Source of the DNA: Argentina anserina
Taxonomy: Eukaryota > Streptophyta > Magnoliopsida > Rosales > Rosaceae
Direction: 5' to 3'
DNA length: 64,000 nucleotides
Assembly: GCF_933775445.1 (NCBI RefSeq)
Contig: NC_065875.1
Span: 9,065,001 to 9,129,000 of the forward strand
Below are positions 22,491-41,310 of this stretch, one piece after another. The position numbers were made by a program, and so were the translations under genes. The notes beneath the pieces were generated by a model. It did no database searches. It had not been told where the DNA came from and worked only from the letters and a program-made list of their open reading frames with translations. Numbering within the stretch: the first letter of the stretch is position 1; each line of letters starts with the position of its first letter.

Positions 22491-24088
22491 TTGCCAATCT
22501 GACCCCTAAGCATAGGTCTGGTAAGCATATACTTCACTAAATCGGTTTGTGCCACCACCACTGTAGTGAAGGACAACATGTAATGGCGGAGCTTAGTACC
22601 AGCAAAGTACAAAGCTAAACACAATCTCTCAATTGGCGAGTATCTAGTTTCAGTGTCTAATAAGGTTCGGCTCAGGTAATAAACCGCATGCTCAATCTTC
22701 TTGCCCCCCTCTCCATCACCATCTTGTTCTTAGAGTCCTGCTATTGAGTAGGGGGAAGCCGAGATGTATAGCTTCAACGGTACTCCAGGCCGTGGGGGTC
22801 GAAGAACAGGTGGATGAGTAAGGTATTCTTTGATTTTATCAAAAGCTTCCTGTTGCGCAGGTCCCCATTGAAACTCTTGATCCGCTTTGAGCTTCAACAA
22901 AGGAGAGAAGACTACGGTTTTGCCAGCGGAATTAGAAATGAAGCGTCGAAGGAAGTTCATTTTCCCAAGCAAACTCTGAAGTTCCTTCTTGTTCCTAGGT
23001 GCCGGCGTGTCTAGAACCGCCTTTGCCTTATCCTCCACGACTTCAATACCTCTTTTATGCACTATGAAACTCAAGAAGTCTCCTGCTCGAACCCCAAAAA
23101 TGCATTTAGATGGGTTCATCCTGATCTTGTGCTTTCTCATCCTGGTAAACACTGTCCTCAAATTCTCGATGTGATCTTCTTTCTTCTTAGACTTCACCAC
23201 CACGTCATCGATGTATACTTCAAGAATGCCCCCCAGCACATCGTGGAAAATCAGGTTCATTGCTCGCTGGTACGTAGCCCCTGCATTGGTCAGCCCAAAT
23301 GGCATATTGTTATATTCAAACACTCCGGTGAACCCTGAACATCTGAACACCGTTTTGTGTCTATCCGGTTCATAAACATGAATATGGTGATAACCAGTTG
23401 TGTCGTCCATAAAAGATAGTAGTTCATGTCCTGCGACTGCATCGACCAACATATCCGCCACGGGCATAGGATAGACATCTTTTGGTGTCGCCGCATTTAG
23501 ATTCCTGTAATCCACACATACGCGAATTTTGCCATTTTTCTTCCGCACTGGTACTATGTTTGACAACCACTGAGAATTTTTAGCTGGTCAGATAATACCA
23601 GCTTGGAACATGTTTTGAACCTCTTTCTTGACTGCTGCTGCTGTGTCTGCACTCATTCGCCGTGGGCTTTGTTGTACAGGCTTGTACCCTTCCATTATGG
23701 GCAAACGATGACAAACCAAATCCGGCGACAAGCCTGGCATGTCCTCAAATTTCTCAGAAAAACAATCGCGGAACTCTTGCAACAACTCTATCAAACATTG
23801 TCTCAGTTCCTCATCCAAGTGTTTACTTATTCCAACCTCCATGGGCTCCCCTGTAGTCCCAAGATTGATTTTTTCCACTGGATCTTTCACTTTAGGTGGA
23901 GTATCATCCAAAGCTGCAGGTGCTGGTTGAATGAACTCATCCTCTACTTGAACCTCAGTTAAATCATCCTCGATGCACTCGACTAGCACCACTGCCTCCC
24001 AAGCCTCCTGTTCCTCTTTGTAAATAGATAGACGTTGGAGAAATGACACATAGGCATGCTCTTGCTCCTTGGCCAGTGATGTACTCAT
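22238..24088 (-). pseudogene. Tat element reverse transcriptase and first RNase H, broken
   Basis: The reading starts before the RT with FRDCFSEKFEDMPGL, a stop interrupts at about 23588, and RT continues from 23566: VRKKNGKIRVCVDYRNLN, FMDDTTGYHHI (family Asp in motif A retained), MPFGLTNAGATYQR, and VYIDDVVVKS (catalytic YIDD). A frame change near 22730 leads into the gypsy RNase H remnant with CLALYFAGTKLRHYM, VVAQTDLVKYML and GKWILALSEF. The order RT, RNase H, second RNase H places the element in the Tat clade. Confidence 0.88.
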
Positions 24089-24159
24089 GGATGATTATTT
24101 TTTGCTTTCATGATGAAGCTAGGTCTATTTATGTCTGTTTTAACCTGTACTAAACCCCA

Positions 24160-25668
24160 TCACGTCAATTCTGTAGAAGTCACCCCAACAGGACGACCCT
24201 TGGTATCGATTCCGGCAACTCCTAAAGGGCTCATGTCACCATAATAGTACTCTGCATCCAAAATGCATGAAGCAATTGAATATGGTCGATCATCTGCTCT
24301 CACTAGCTCTGCCCTGTCAGTTGCGGGATCACACATCAGCATTTCTTGGTGTAAAGTAGAAGGGATGCAGTAAGCTCTATGTATCCAATCCCTGCCAAGT
24401 ATGATGTTGTATGGAGCGGTGCCATCTGTAACGAAGAATGTCTGAAACAGCTCAGAAGATCCTACCTTGACTTTGAGGATCAAAACTCCCAAGGTCTTAG
24501 TTAAGTTGCCAGCAAAACTCCTGACCTTAAGATTGCTACTGAGAACCTTTTCCTTTGCGATGCCAAGTGCTTCGACTGTTTTCACTGTAATGATGCTAAC
24601 TGCTGCACCGCCGTCAACAAGGATTTTATTCACTCTCTTACCCTCCATCTCAGCTAATATGTATAAAGGTTTAATATGCTGAGTCATGGTCGTTGTAGGC
24701 TTTGTGAACATCATAAAAAATCTTTGGAGCTCTGTCATCGTGTGAGATTTATCAGCTCCTTCTTTCCTCGTGTCCTTCTCAACAGTTGGCACCTCTGTAG
24801 ATGACAACTCTGCGACTGTACCCACCTCCTGGGCATGCGTCTCACCTCCAATGAATAGATGAGATGGCATCGGCTGTGGAAGAGCATACTTCGAGGACAA
24901 AGTGAACACCATGTTGCAACTAGGAATAGTGTCTGGCCTTGGTATTCCTTCCTCGACGTTATCTCCGTGACAGAGGTTAAACATGTTGCAATCTGGAGTA
25001 GCTGTCATTTCTTCATCATAACCTTCTTCCAGCTCATCCTCAGAAAACTCTAACCCTTGCTCATTACCACCTGATTCTTCCATATTGTCGTCCGGAATGG
25101 ACTCAGTTGGTGTTCGCGAGGGGAACTTGCTTTTGAGATACTCCGTAAGTGATTGCTCCTGATGAGCCTTTGGAGAAGTAACCACTGCCTCTGGAACCAT
25201 AAGTGTTGGTTCTTTCACTGTTAGAACCACTAGTGATGGTTCTTTGATCTTCAGCTTCCATTCAAACTGTGGCTTCATTCTCTCTGGAGCTGGTTCCTGA
25301 TGGCCTGGCTTACTTACAGACCTTTTTGGCATCCATTTAGATTGCGCAGGTTGTGCAACACTACTTCGCTGTTGTTTCTGCTGAATAGAAACACTTTGTC
25401 TGTGTTGTTTGTTTGTTGCTCTGCCGTCAGTGGACGCGTAAGACAACCTATCATGGATTGAAACTCTTTGTTTAGGAGTAGTTTCCATTGGTCGTTCAAT
25501 TCGATTATGAACGCTTTCCCTGGGGTATGACTCCTTGTTGTGGCGATCATTCCGGCGAATGTGCACATATGGCTTGAAACTAAGTTTTTCAACTGTCTCC
25601 CGCAACATCCAAGGTGGCTGTTCTAGCTGATCGCGAGAGATTTCTCCTCTGTTATACGCCTCTAACAT
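24160..25668 (-). pseudogene. Tat element protease region of gag-pol
   Basis: A 502-codon open reading. The first half is basic and Gln/Pro-rich (gag-pol linker). The second half carries a retroviral-type aspartic protease: ILVDGGAAVSIIT in place of the usual D(S/T)G, then the LGVLILKVKVG and NIILGRDWIH motifs. DGG at the catalytic site is seen in some Tat-type proteases, so it is not proof of inactivity. It is separated from RT by a stop at about 24160 and from gag by stops near 25690. Confidence 0.8.
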
Positions 25669-26103
25669 TCGATTAGCCCTTCCCCATCATTTCTGAACGT
25701 TCCTCTTCTGAGTTTTTGTAGCTTCCATAGCTCTTCCATGCTCCTGAACATACCAGACATCCGGTTTTAGTGACCTCGGTGCAGGCGGTATGTATGGACG
25801 TTGTAATGCCTCACGCGAAGCCTAAGCTTCTGGCACACTCGCCCCAACTCGCTGCCTTCCAAGAACGTTCGCGACCCCACCGAGACCTGAGTGTGGCCTT
25901 TTCAACACTTGTGCATAAGTGTCTATCTGAACTCTAGCTTTCTTGGGGTTCTCCCTCTCGGATAGATTTATCGGCGAACGAGGCCTCCGATGCCTTCGCG
26001 ACTCCTCGCGTCTGTCAGCATTATCACAATTTATGGAACACTCTTTCTTGCATCGATTGCAAAGAACATAAGTTTTTGCCTTTGCGACATTCTGTTCCTT
26101 TTT

Positions 26104-28308
26104 CTAGACAACGCTTTGTTGTTTACCCGGGTCAGATTGCTTGGCTCTCGCAACCTCCTTCGCCATGGGCACTCCTTTTGCTGTTCCCTCCACACCTAGA
26201 TTAGGATCTGAAGCAAAAGACCACACTCCCTCATCTAACCACTGTTGTACCTGGTCCTTGAGCTGTATACAAATACGAGTATCATGAGTCCAAACATTAT
26301 GAAACTTATAATAGCGTTTACCTTTAACTTCCTCCACGGTCGGGAACTCAGTCCATGGTACAATGGTTTCACCCTCAGCAATAAGCTTGTCCAAGATCTC
26401 ATGAGCCAATGACGCATCATATGTGCACTCAGCAAACTTGAAAGGGCGATGAGTCTTCAACGGTGTTGTCATTGGCATAACCTCCACGATTGACACTGTA
26501 GGGAAAGGATCAACATTGACCCAAGCTGCAGCTCATTCAGTGTCTACCCCAAGCATTCCTTTGTTAATCCAGGTCTGCAACTGATCCTTGAGCTTAACAC
26601 AATCAGATGTGTGGTGATTGAACAAGTTGTGAAACTTGCAGTACTTCTTCCCTTCAATCTGCGCTGCGGTAGGCATTACAGTGTCATGCTTCACTCTTCC
26701 ACTCGCGAACAACTCATCCAGAATTTCTGGAGCCTTGTGAGTGTTGTAGGTATACGAGTCATACTCGGGCTTGGTGAATGCTGCTGTAGAAATCTTGACA
26801 GGGTCCCTGGACATCTTCAAAGCCTTAGACTTCAATGCCTGTCTTCCAGCTATCTCTACGGCAGCTACTTCATCATCTACCTCCTCGACCCACTGCTCTT
26901 CGTATGGATACGGTGTGTAGAAAGGATCTACATGCGAGCAGATAGTGGAAACCCTCTTAGTTCCGGATGGAACTGCATAGCATGGTTTCAAAGTTCCAAG
27001 GTGATAGGACACAGGTGGGCCTTTTGGAACTGTAGCACTGTCCTCCATCTCCTTGAGGAACACTTGGTAGGAACCTACCTTGTTCATTAAATCTGCCATG
27101 CTAGAAAAGTAGGCATCATGATGTTTGACCCACTGACGGGTCTCCAAACCCTTTATGGAGATGCAAACGGCATCCTGTTCCGCGAGCGGTGTTCTGCACT
27201 TTGCTTGCTGAACCTTGAACCTCTTTAGGAACTCCACTGACGACTCCATTGGCTGTTGATACATGGAAGTCAAAGATGACAAATCCATTTCAGGCTCAAC
27301 ACTCCAAAAAGTCGTTTTAAACATCGTCTCGAGCATGGACCAATCTGAAATGGACCTTGGCGCCAACTTGGAGAACCAAGATAGTGTCAGTCCTGACAAA
27401 GATGAACCAAAAGCCCTATCTTGAAGACTGGATCAGATGCATATGGCCCGCAATCGCTGTGGAAACGCGATATATGCTCAGCTGCATTCTCGGAACACTC
27501 TCTTGAGAAATTCTGGAACTTGATTAGTCAATAACCCGAGGGCCAAGGGCATGCTATCACCCATTCCAGGAATGGACTTGTATAAGATATGTTCGCGACA
27601 GCATGACCATGAATGGTCCTTACACTTTCCTGGATCATCTTCTGAACCTGCTCCTTGGTAAGGCTCTGACCGTCTTCTACTTCCTGCTCAGACTCCACTC
27701 GATGGTCCTCTCGACGCTCGGGACGGAACTGATGCTGACGCTCTTGTCATCTGCCTGGTTGAAGAAGTGCCAATGCTTTTTGTAAAGCTTCAACCTCGGG
27801 TGTGTTCGACCGTCTGGAACTTCCAAGCGTGAACTTTCCCTTTTTAGCCTTCACCTTCTTCCTCCTTGCGAGTTTGACAATCTCAACATCTGATTTATCA
27901 GCCTCATCACCTCTGGCCTCGTCCTCTTCACCGTAGTTGTTATTACTGGCCGTATCTTTCTTGTTGGACCTAGCCTTTTTGGTGGCATTAGGCTTGTCAT
28001 GGTTCTGGCTCTCGTAAAGCCCGGTGACAGTCCGTTGGATTCCCAACGCCTCTTCGATTTGCTTGAATCGCTCATCCTGGCCCGCGAACTCTAAGCGAGC
28101 ATTGTCGACTGTAGTTAGCACCCAGAACCAATTTCTTCAACCTGTCGTTGGTCTCAGCCAGACGCTGACCCTGTGTCGACTGTAGTTGCGACACATTATC
28201 CAACGTTCTCTCAACTGTCATTCGATTGCCGAAGGACTCCTCCAATGACTTGACTACCGTCGTCAACTCCTTGAAAGCTAGTTGCATGTCTTCCGGTGTC
28301 GCCATCAC
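26104..28308 (-). pseudogene. Tat element gag, broken
   Basis: It starts MMATPEDMQLAFKEL at 28308, continues in other frames through a Lys-rich stretch (28121-27747), then the Retrotrans_gag capsid core from 27399: LSWFSKLAPRSISDW, ETMFKTTFWS, LTSMYQQPMESSVEFLKRF. Two zinc-finger-like modules follow: KYCKFHNLFNHHTSDC near 26620 and YYKFHNVWTHDTRIC near 26290; the second lacks the first Cys. Several frameshifts and a deletion between about 27747 and 27400 break it. Confidence 0.8.
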
Positions 28309-28448
28309 TCCAAACTTCAGTAATGCCTCAACCGCTGTTAAACCTCTACAAGTCGCTGTGTTATGAGGAACACAATGCGAATGCTATAGTTTCGAGCAAG
28401 GGGAATATCCTCGCGAGTAAGGATTCCGGCTTGCTATCTTGACACCGT

Positions 28449-28466
28449 CCCACTGGGCGTGCCAAA
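28449..28466 (-). other. primer binding site position of the Tat element
   Basis: The minus strand directly after the 5' LTR reads TTTGGCACGCCCAGTGGG. TGG followed by a GC-rich stretch fits the 3' end of a tRNA, but I could not assign the tRNA from memory. A search against plant tRNA 3' ends would settle it. Confidence 0.5.
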
Positions 28467-29298
28467 TGTTCGAGCTGGGAAAACGGATCCTCCTCAGAGA
28501 ACAATCTGCAAACCCCGGTGTCGAACCCTAGACGGTTCAACCCTTCGTTCTCTGTTGTTGTTGGCGTGCCAGTACCTTTGAGTTAGGTACAACTGTTGCT
28601 TTGTTTGACGATGATTGCGCTCACGTATTGTCTTCTTCTCAAACGATTGCTCCACAGTTGCTGATAAACCGCTGAAGTTCGAATTACCTATACACAACCG
28701 GAGTTGCTAGGTACCTTTCACTCCACCTCAAGTAGATGGCTGATCTTACTTTAGACCGCTTGGGGAAAAGCAGAGCTTATATTATGTCTTTAATAGCAGG
28801 ACTCTCTCGCGAATGGGATTTGCTGACTAGTGCAGACTTTTGTGTTTGCTAGAAGCTAGGCTAGCGACTCGATGGACTTGACTCTAGTTGACGAGGTTAA
28901 TCGGACTTGTTTGCTACATGCAGCGCGAGGCGTACATCTGGGTAGCTCCGCTCTGATGGGAGACTTGGTTGCCGAAGCGAATCGGACTTTTACTCCGTGT
29001 GGAGATTTGACTATGCGGCTGCGCGATAGTTTGTTTGACGTTGCGTGTGTTATTCTGCACATTCGACCCCCTTATATAGAGAACACAAATTGTTCTTTCT
29101 TGCGAATCAAGTCTTGAGAACCTCCTAGTTGATTTAGATTCACCTTCCTTAATCAACTCATATTCTATACAGCGATAGTCCCCTAAATCTATTCCAATAC
29201 GGCAGGTAATCTTGTTTTGTGATATATTTTCCCCAAATAACCGGTCCACGAGCCTAAATAGTGTAGATAATACCAGAGTATTATTTTAGACCCAAACA
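28467..29298 (-). repeat. 5' LTR of the Tat element
   Basis: 832 bp, same length as the left LTR and gap-free in a by-eye alignment, with about 32 differences, mostly transitions. On the minus strand it runs TGTTTGGG to CTCGAACA and is followed by the PBS position. AAAGT at 29299-29303 completes the target duplication. Confidence 0.93.
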
Positions 29299-29303
29299 AA
29301 AGT

Positions 29304-30080
29304 GTTACGTTCCTGATGCATTTATACAACTATTTGGCTATGTAATTTCTTTAACATGATTAGGAACCTTAGAGGTGTTTAAAAGCAAAATGACAAAATG
29401 GCTTTAATAGTTAAATTAGGAGAAATGAGAAAAGCACTGACGGGCCCATATAGGAGGCAACATGGGCTAAAGCCTTGACAAATATCCATCAAGGTTTTAT
29501 ATTTATATGTACATGCTATTGCGTGATTGTCAGTTGGGTTGGCTGAGACTCACGAGTCCCAACCTTATTAAGTTTGGTCTCATCCTACTCGTTTATATTC
29601 CTATTTTTTATGTTTCACTCGTCTCTTTTTTTCTAGGATTATATCTCCCCATTTTTTTAGTCACTCCTAAGAAAATAGGATTTAATGACACTGATCATGA
29701 CTATATGGGCAACATTTTGAAATAATAAGCCTTTATCTCCTCTCATGCACTCGTACATGTACACAAACATAACTAAAAAAAAAAATTTAGCTTCGCCCAA
29801 AAACCACTCATGAAAGATGATATTCATTTGAGGAAATTTCCCCCATTAATTTTGGGAATCTTTCGTGCAGCATCAGTAAGCTAGAATTGAACTGTCTTAA
29901 TGATATCCAAACAAGCCCCAAAGTTATACGACTAATATTTTGTCACAGAATTTCATACGACACCTATTTATGTGACTCGGACTTGCTAAAAATTCAAAAC
30001 CTGCATGGATGGTGATATGGAAAAACAAAATTGAACGAAAATAAATCGCATCATCAATACATTGCTTGAACAAGGGAAGT
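29304..30080. other. spacer and probable 3' UTR of the cysteine synthase gene
   Basis: No gene is seen. The part next to 30081 is probably the 3' UTR of the minus-strand gene; no polyadenylation site could be fixed. Confidence 0.45.
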
Positions 30081-38344
<8,264 letters not shown>

Positions 38345-39499
38345 CTTTCTCTGGGGGAAGTGTGAGAGCTTTGGGTTGTTATAATTGGATTTGATATATG
38401 ATTTGATTCGATTGTAGACGGTTGTGCGTCTCCGGTCTGTACGGTGCTGATTGTTGCGTTTTTGTTTTCAGTGATTTGCCTGCTGCCTTCTTTGCTTTTC
38501 TTTTGGTCAAAAACTAAAAATCCATTATTTTTATTTTTCCTCCAACGAGGTAAAAATCCTTTATCATAGGAAGTTTGGAATTTATCTGATTTATCAATCT
38601 CCACTACTACAATACGACGTCGTCCCTCCTCCTTGTGCATCCTCCACTAGCAGTGAGTCACTTTATTTTGAGCTCAAAGTTAAGATTTAGGAAAACAATC
38701 CACTGTGGCAGAGCAGTGCCTTATCCATTCTTTTCTGACAGTGAGTAGCCTCCAAATTTGGTTTGTGTTATTGCTATTAAGTCCCAATTCAATCTTTATT
38801 GATATTTATCACTTGAGGTTGGAGCCTCAAATTTATAGATGGAGGATTGATCTCCTAGCAGCGATTTCGGAATTGGTTTGCGTTCACTCCAGGTACCAAC
38901 ATGAATTTATTGCCTTGTTCATGTGTTAGTTATCTTGGATTGTCTAGGTTTGTAGTTTTGAGAAAAATGCCGCACATACGATGGTGTCGGTGGGAGTAGC
39001 TAGTCCGAGTAATGCTTGTAGAGAAATTGGAATATTGCATATAAAATGATTCTTATGCTATGATCTTTAGGTTGTCCATTGGATTATTAAGAATTTGGAA
39101 AAGTTTAAGGATATGGTTTGTATGGACTTAGACAACCGCTTATGGTGGCATGTGGCGGCGCTCCAGAATTGTTGCAGAGCCTTTGATGGCTCTAGTGCAT
39201 CACGCTCGTCAATACCATTTCAGCATGTGAGGATTCCGCATGAATTGATGTTTCATTCTTAGGAATTGATATTTTAGATCATCGTTTGGGTAGAGGTATT
39301 GGATTGTTGAGCATTCCGTGACCTTGAGAGGCCTCGGTGGAAGAGTTGTCTCATAAGACAAGTCTTCGAGTTAGACTTGAGTGTTTGGTTTGAGTCGAAG
39401 ACTTTAATTTCAATTGTTACTAAGTTGCAATTATGACACTTAGGTGATTGTTTTGGAGGCTTGTTCTATGTGTTGATATCGTAGAAGACGCAGCGGGAT
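38345..39499. other. 5' flank of the cysteine synthase gene and spacer
   Basis: Holds the promoter and 5' UTR of the minus-strand gene just left of it. A minus-strand ORF at 38326-38640 overlaps the start codon out of frame; whether it is transcribed cannot be told. No other gene recognised. Confidence 0.45.
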
Positions 39500-40780
39500 T
39501 TTGTTTAAATTATGTGAACTTGATCATCTACAGTTCATGGGTAAGTAAAACGGTATTTTAATAAAATTATTTTAAAATGTTTTAGTGATTATGGACTATG
39601 GTGAATGTGAGAATAAAATTGGATTATACATGTGGATATTGATATGATATAGTCAATTTATATATGGATATTAAATGGTAATAATAATATACATATATAC
39701 GTTGCTATATTATATTTTATATCCTTGAATGTGATTAAATCTTAATATGGAGGAAGGGACCGGAAGGAAAGAAAATGTACCCTCCGATATATTGTATTGA
39801 TGAATGTGAAACATAGTGATGTCGTTTGTGGTATAATTGTATATTGTGGTTGAAGGGATCAGAAGGGAAAAAATGTACCTTTCAGTAAATTGGTTTATTG
39901 AGTGTGGTTCTTTGTTATTGTTGTAGAAATGACTAGAAGGGAAGAAAATATATCTTCTTGTAAAACGGGTTTATTGGTATGGCTTGTACATATTTTGTTG
40001 TTGTGAGAGTCACTTGGTTTTAGGTACAATATTATCACGGATGAATTTTATATGTTGTATGAGTTATTTTAACATTAAGTTGTGTTAAAATATTTTCTGG
40101 TCTTCGGATAAGCGTCACAGTGGCAATTAAATCGGAACCAAGCATTTGGCCGGGTGATTAGTTACGATCAATTAGAGCTATAGTCTGACTGTCGTTGCAC
40201 GGTATAAGAGGTAACCTAGTGGGGTTATTTGGGTCTCATGAGTGCATATTTTTCAAAGAGAATTTAATTATATTTTTCTCGTTGGTTGTGGAGATATTGA
40301 ATAATGAATTTATTATGTGCTTCCCCTTTTGAGAAAAAAGATGTTGTGTTTTAAAAGAAAACAGTGTGAGTTATTATCTTGGTTTATAAATGGAGGTTTC
40401 ATGGCTTCAGATTGAGTGTTGGTTTCCTTATTTCCTTCATTTTGTGTATATTTATGTGAGTTCCTGAACTATTTTTATGTAGGAACCACTAGTTTTATGC
40501 ATTGTTGTAAGTGTGTGATATGTGGATTTAAATGTTGTTGCTTATTTACTATAAGCATGTGCATTTTGTGTCAAGTTTACTCATACGAGCTTAAAAAGCT
40601 TATCAGCTTTATTTATTTACAACCCGGTGCACCAATATAAGGTTATATGTGCAGGGGGTCTTCAAGTTTGCAGCATGAGTGATTAGTTGTGTACAACAAA
40701 ATAAGGATAATATTTGAAATTGATTCGAATTATCACGTTTTCGAATTTGAATTTTATAATTTAAAATTTGAGGCGTGACA
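39500..40780 (+). mobile_element. long non-coding TG..CA element, copy C (3' part)
   Basis: It ends GAGGCGTGACA at 40780, the same kind of terminus as copies B and D. Inside, 39640-39720 (AAATGGTAATAATAATATAC, then GCTATATTATAT) and 40080-40230 (TCTTCGGA, TTTGGCCGGG, AGTTACGAT, TAGAGCTATAGTCTG, CTCATGAGTGCAT) line up in order with 54340-54420 and 54775-54950 of copy D, and both end with CTCATACGAGCT..GTGCACCAAT. No left terminus was found, so it is probably 5'-truncated or starts somewhere in 38650-39500. Confidence 0.55.
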
Positions 40781-40849
40781 TCTTCCTCCTCACACACCAT
40801 CTTTCTCTTCCACCGGTTCAACCTCCTCCATATCGACAGGGTATTCCAA

Positions 40850-41310
40850 TCCTTCATGATTGATCATCATGCAAGTATGAAGTGCTCATACCGATAAACC
40901 ACCATGATGACATCCTCCGGAGAGATGCGAAAGTGTCTATCAAGTCTAACGAAAGATTGGAGCGGGAGAGTAACACATACCTAAACCACAGCATGGCTCA
41001 AACAAGGCATATCAAGGTCGGGGGCAACTCCTTGATCTCCACCTAGATCCCAACGAAATCTAGGGGAACAACCACAATATCTGAGAAGTCGTTGTACTCA
41101 TTGAGAAGAATCATAACCCTCTGAAAACTCCAAGGGCCGCTATTCTTCACCCTGTTAACATCACGTTGGTTCGTGAAGGTGAAGAGATACCAATCACCGA
41201 ATGCTTGAATCTACACCGGCTTCATCAACCTTCACATATTGCGAACGACATAAAACCTTGGAGCCACAAATGAGCAGTCATGGTAGGTAGCTATAGAGGT
41301 CGCCATTTAG
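40850..41310 (-). pseudogene. LINE-type DUF4283 fragment
   Basis: The minus strand from about 41305 reads MATSIATYHDCSFVAPRF, then after stops QAFGDWYLFTFTNQRDVNR, KNSGPWSFQRVMILLNEY and VPLDFVGI, then VEIKELPPTLI. The pattern F.F....D..RV...GPW.F....ILL..Y is that of DUF4283, found with zinc knuckles in plant LINE ORF1 and related reverse-transcriptase elements. Several stops show it is dead. It lies next to the end of copy C. Confidence 0.6.

Larger units (their letters stand above)
14751..29298 (-). mobile_element. Ty3/gypsy element, Tat lineage, 14.5 kb
   Basis: Complete structure on the minus strand: 5' LTR (28467-29298), a PBS position, gag, protease, RT, RNase H, second archaeal-type RNase H, integrase, a long 3' region carrying an antisense gene, and the 3' LTR (14751-15582). 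A perfect AAAGT target duplication flanks it. The second RNase H directly after the gypsy RNase H, and an antisense ORF with a plant mobile domain between pol and the 3' LTR, are marks of the Tat/Ogre/Retand clade. All ORFs carry stops or frameshifts, so this copy is dead or dependent on others. I count about 32 substitutions and no indels between the 832-bp LTRs by eye (about 4%), so insertion is fairly recent, on the order of one to two million years at commonly used plant rates. Confidence 0.93.
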
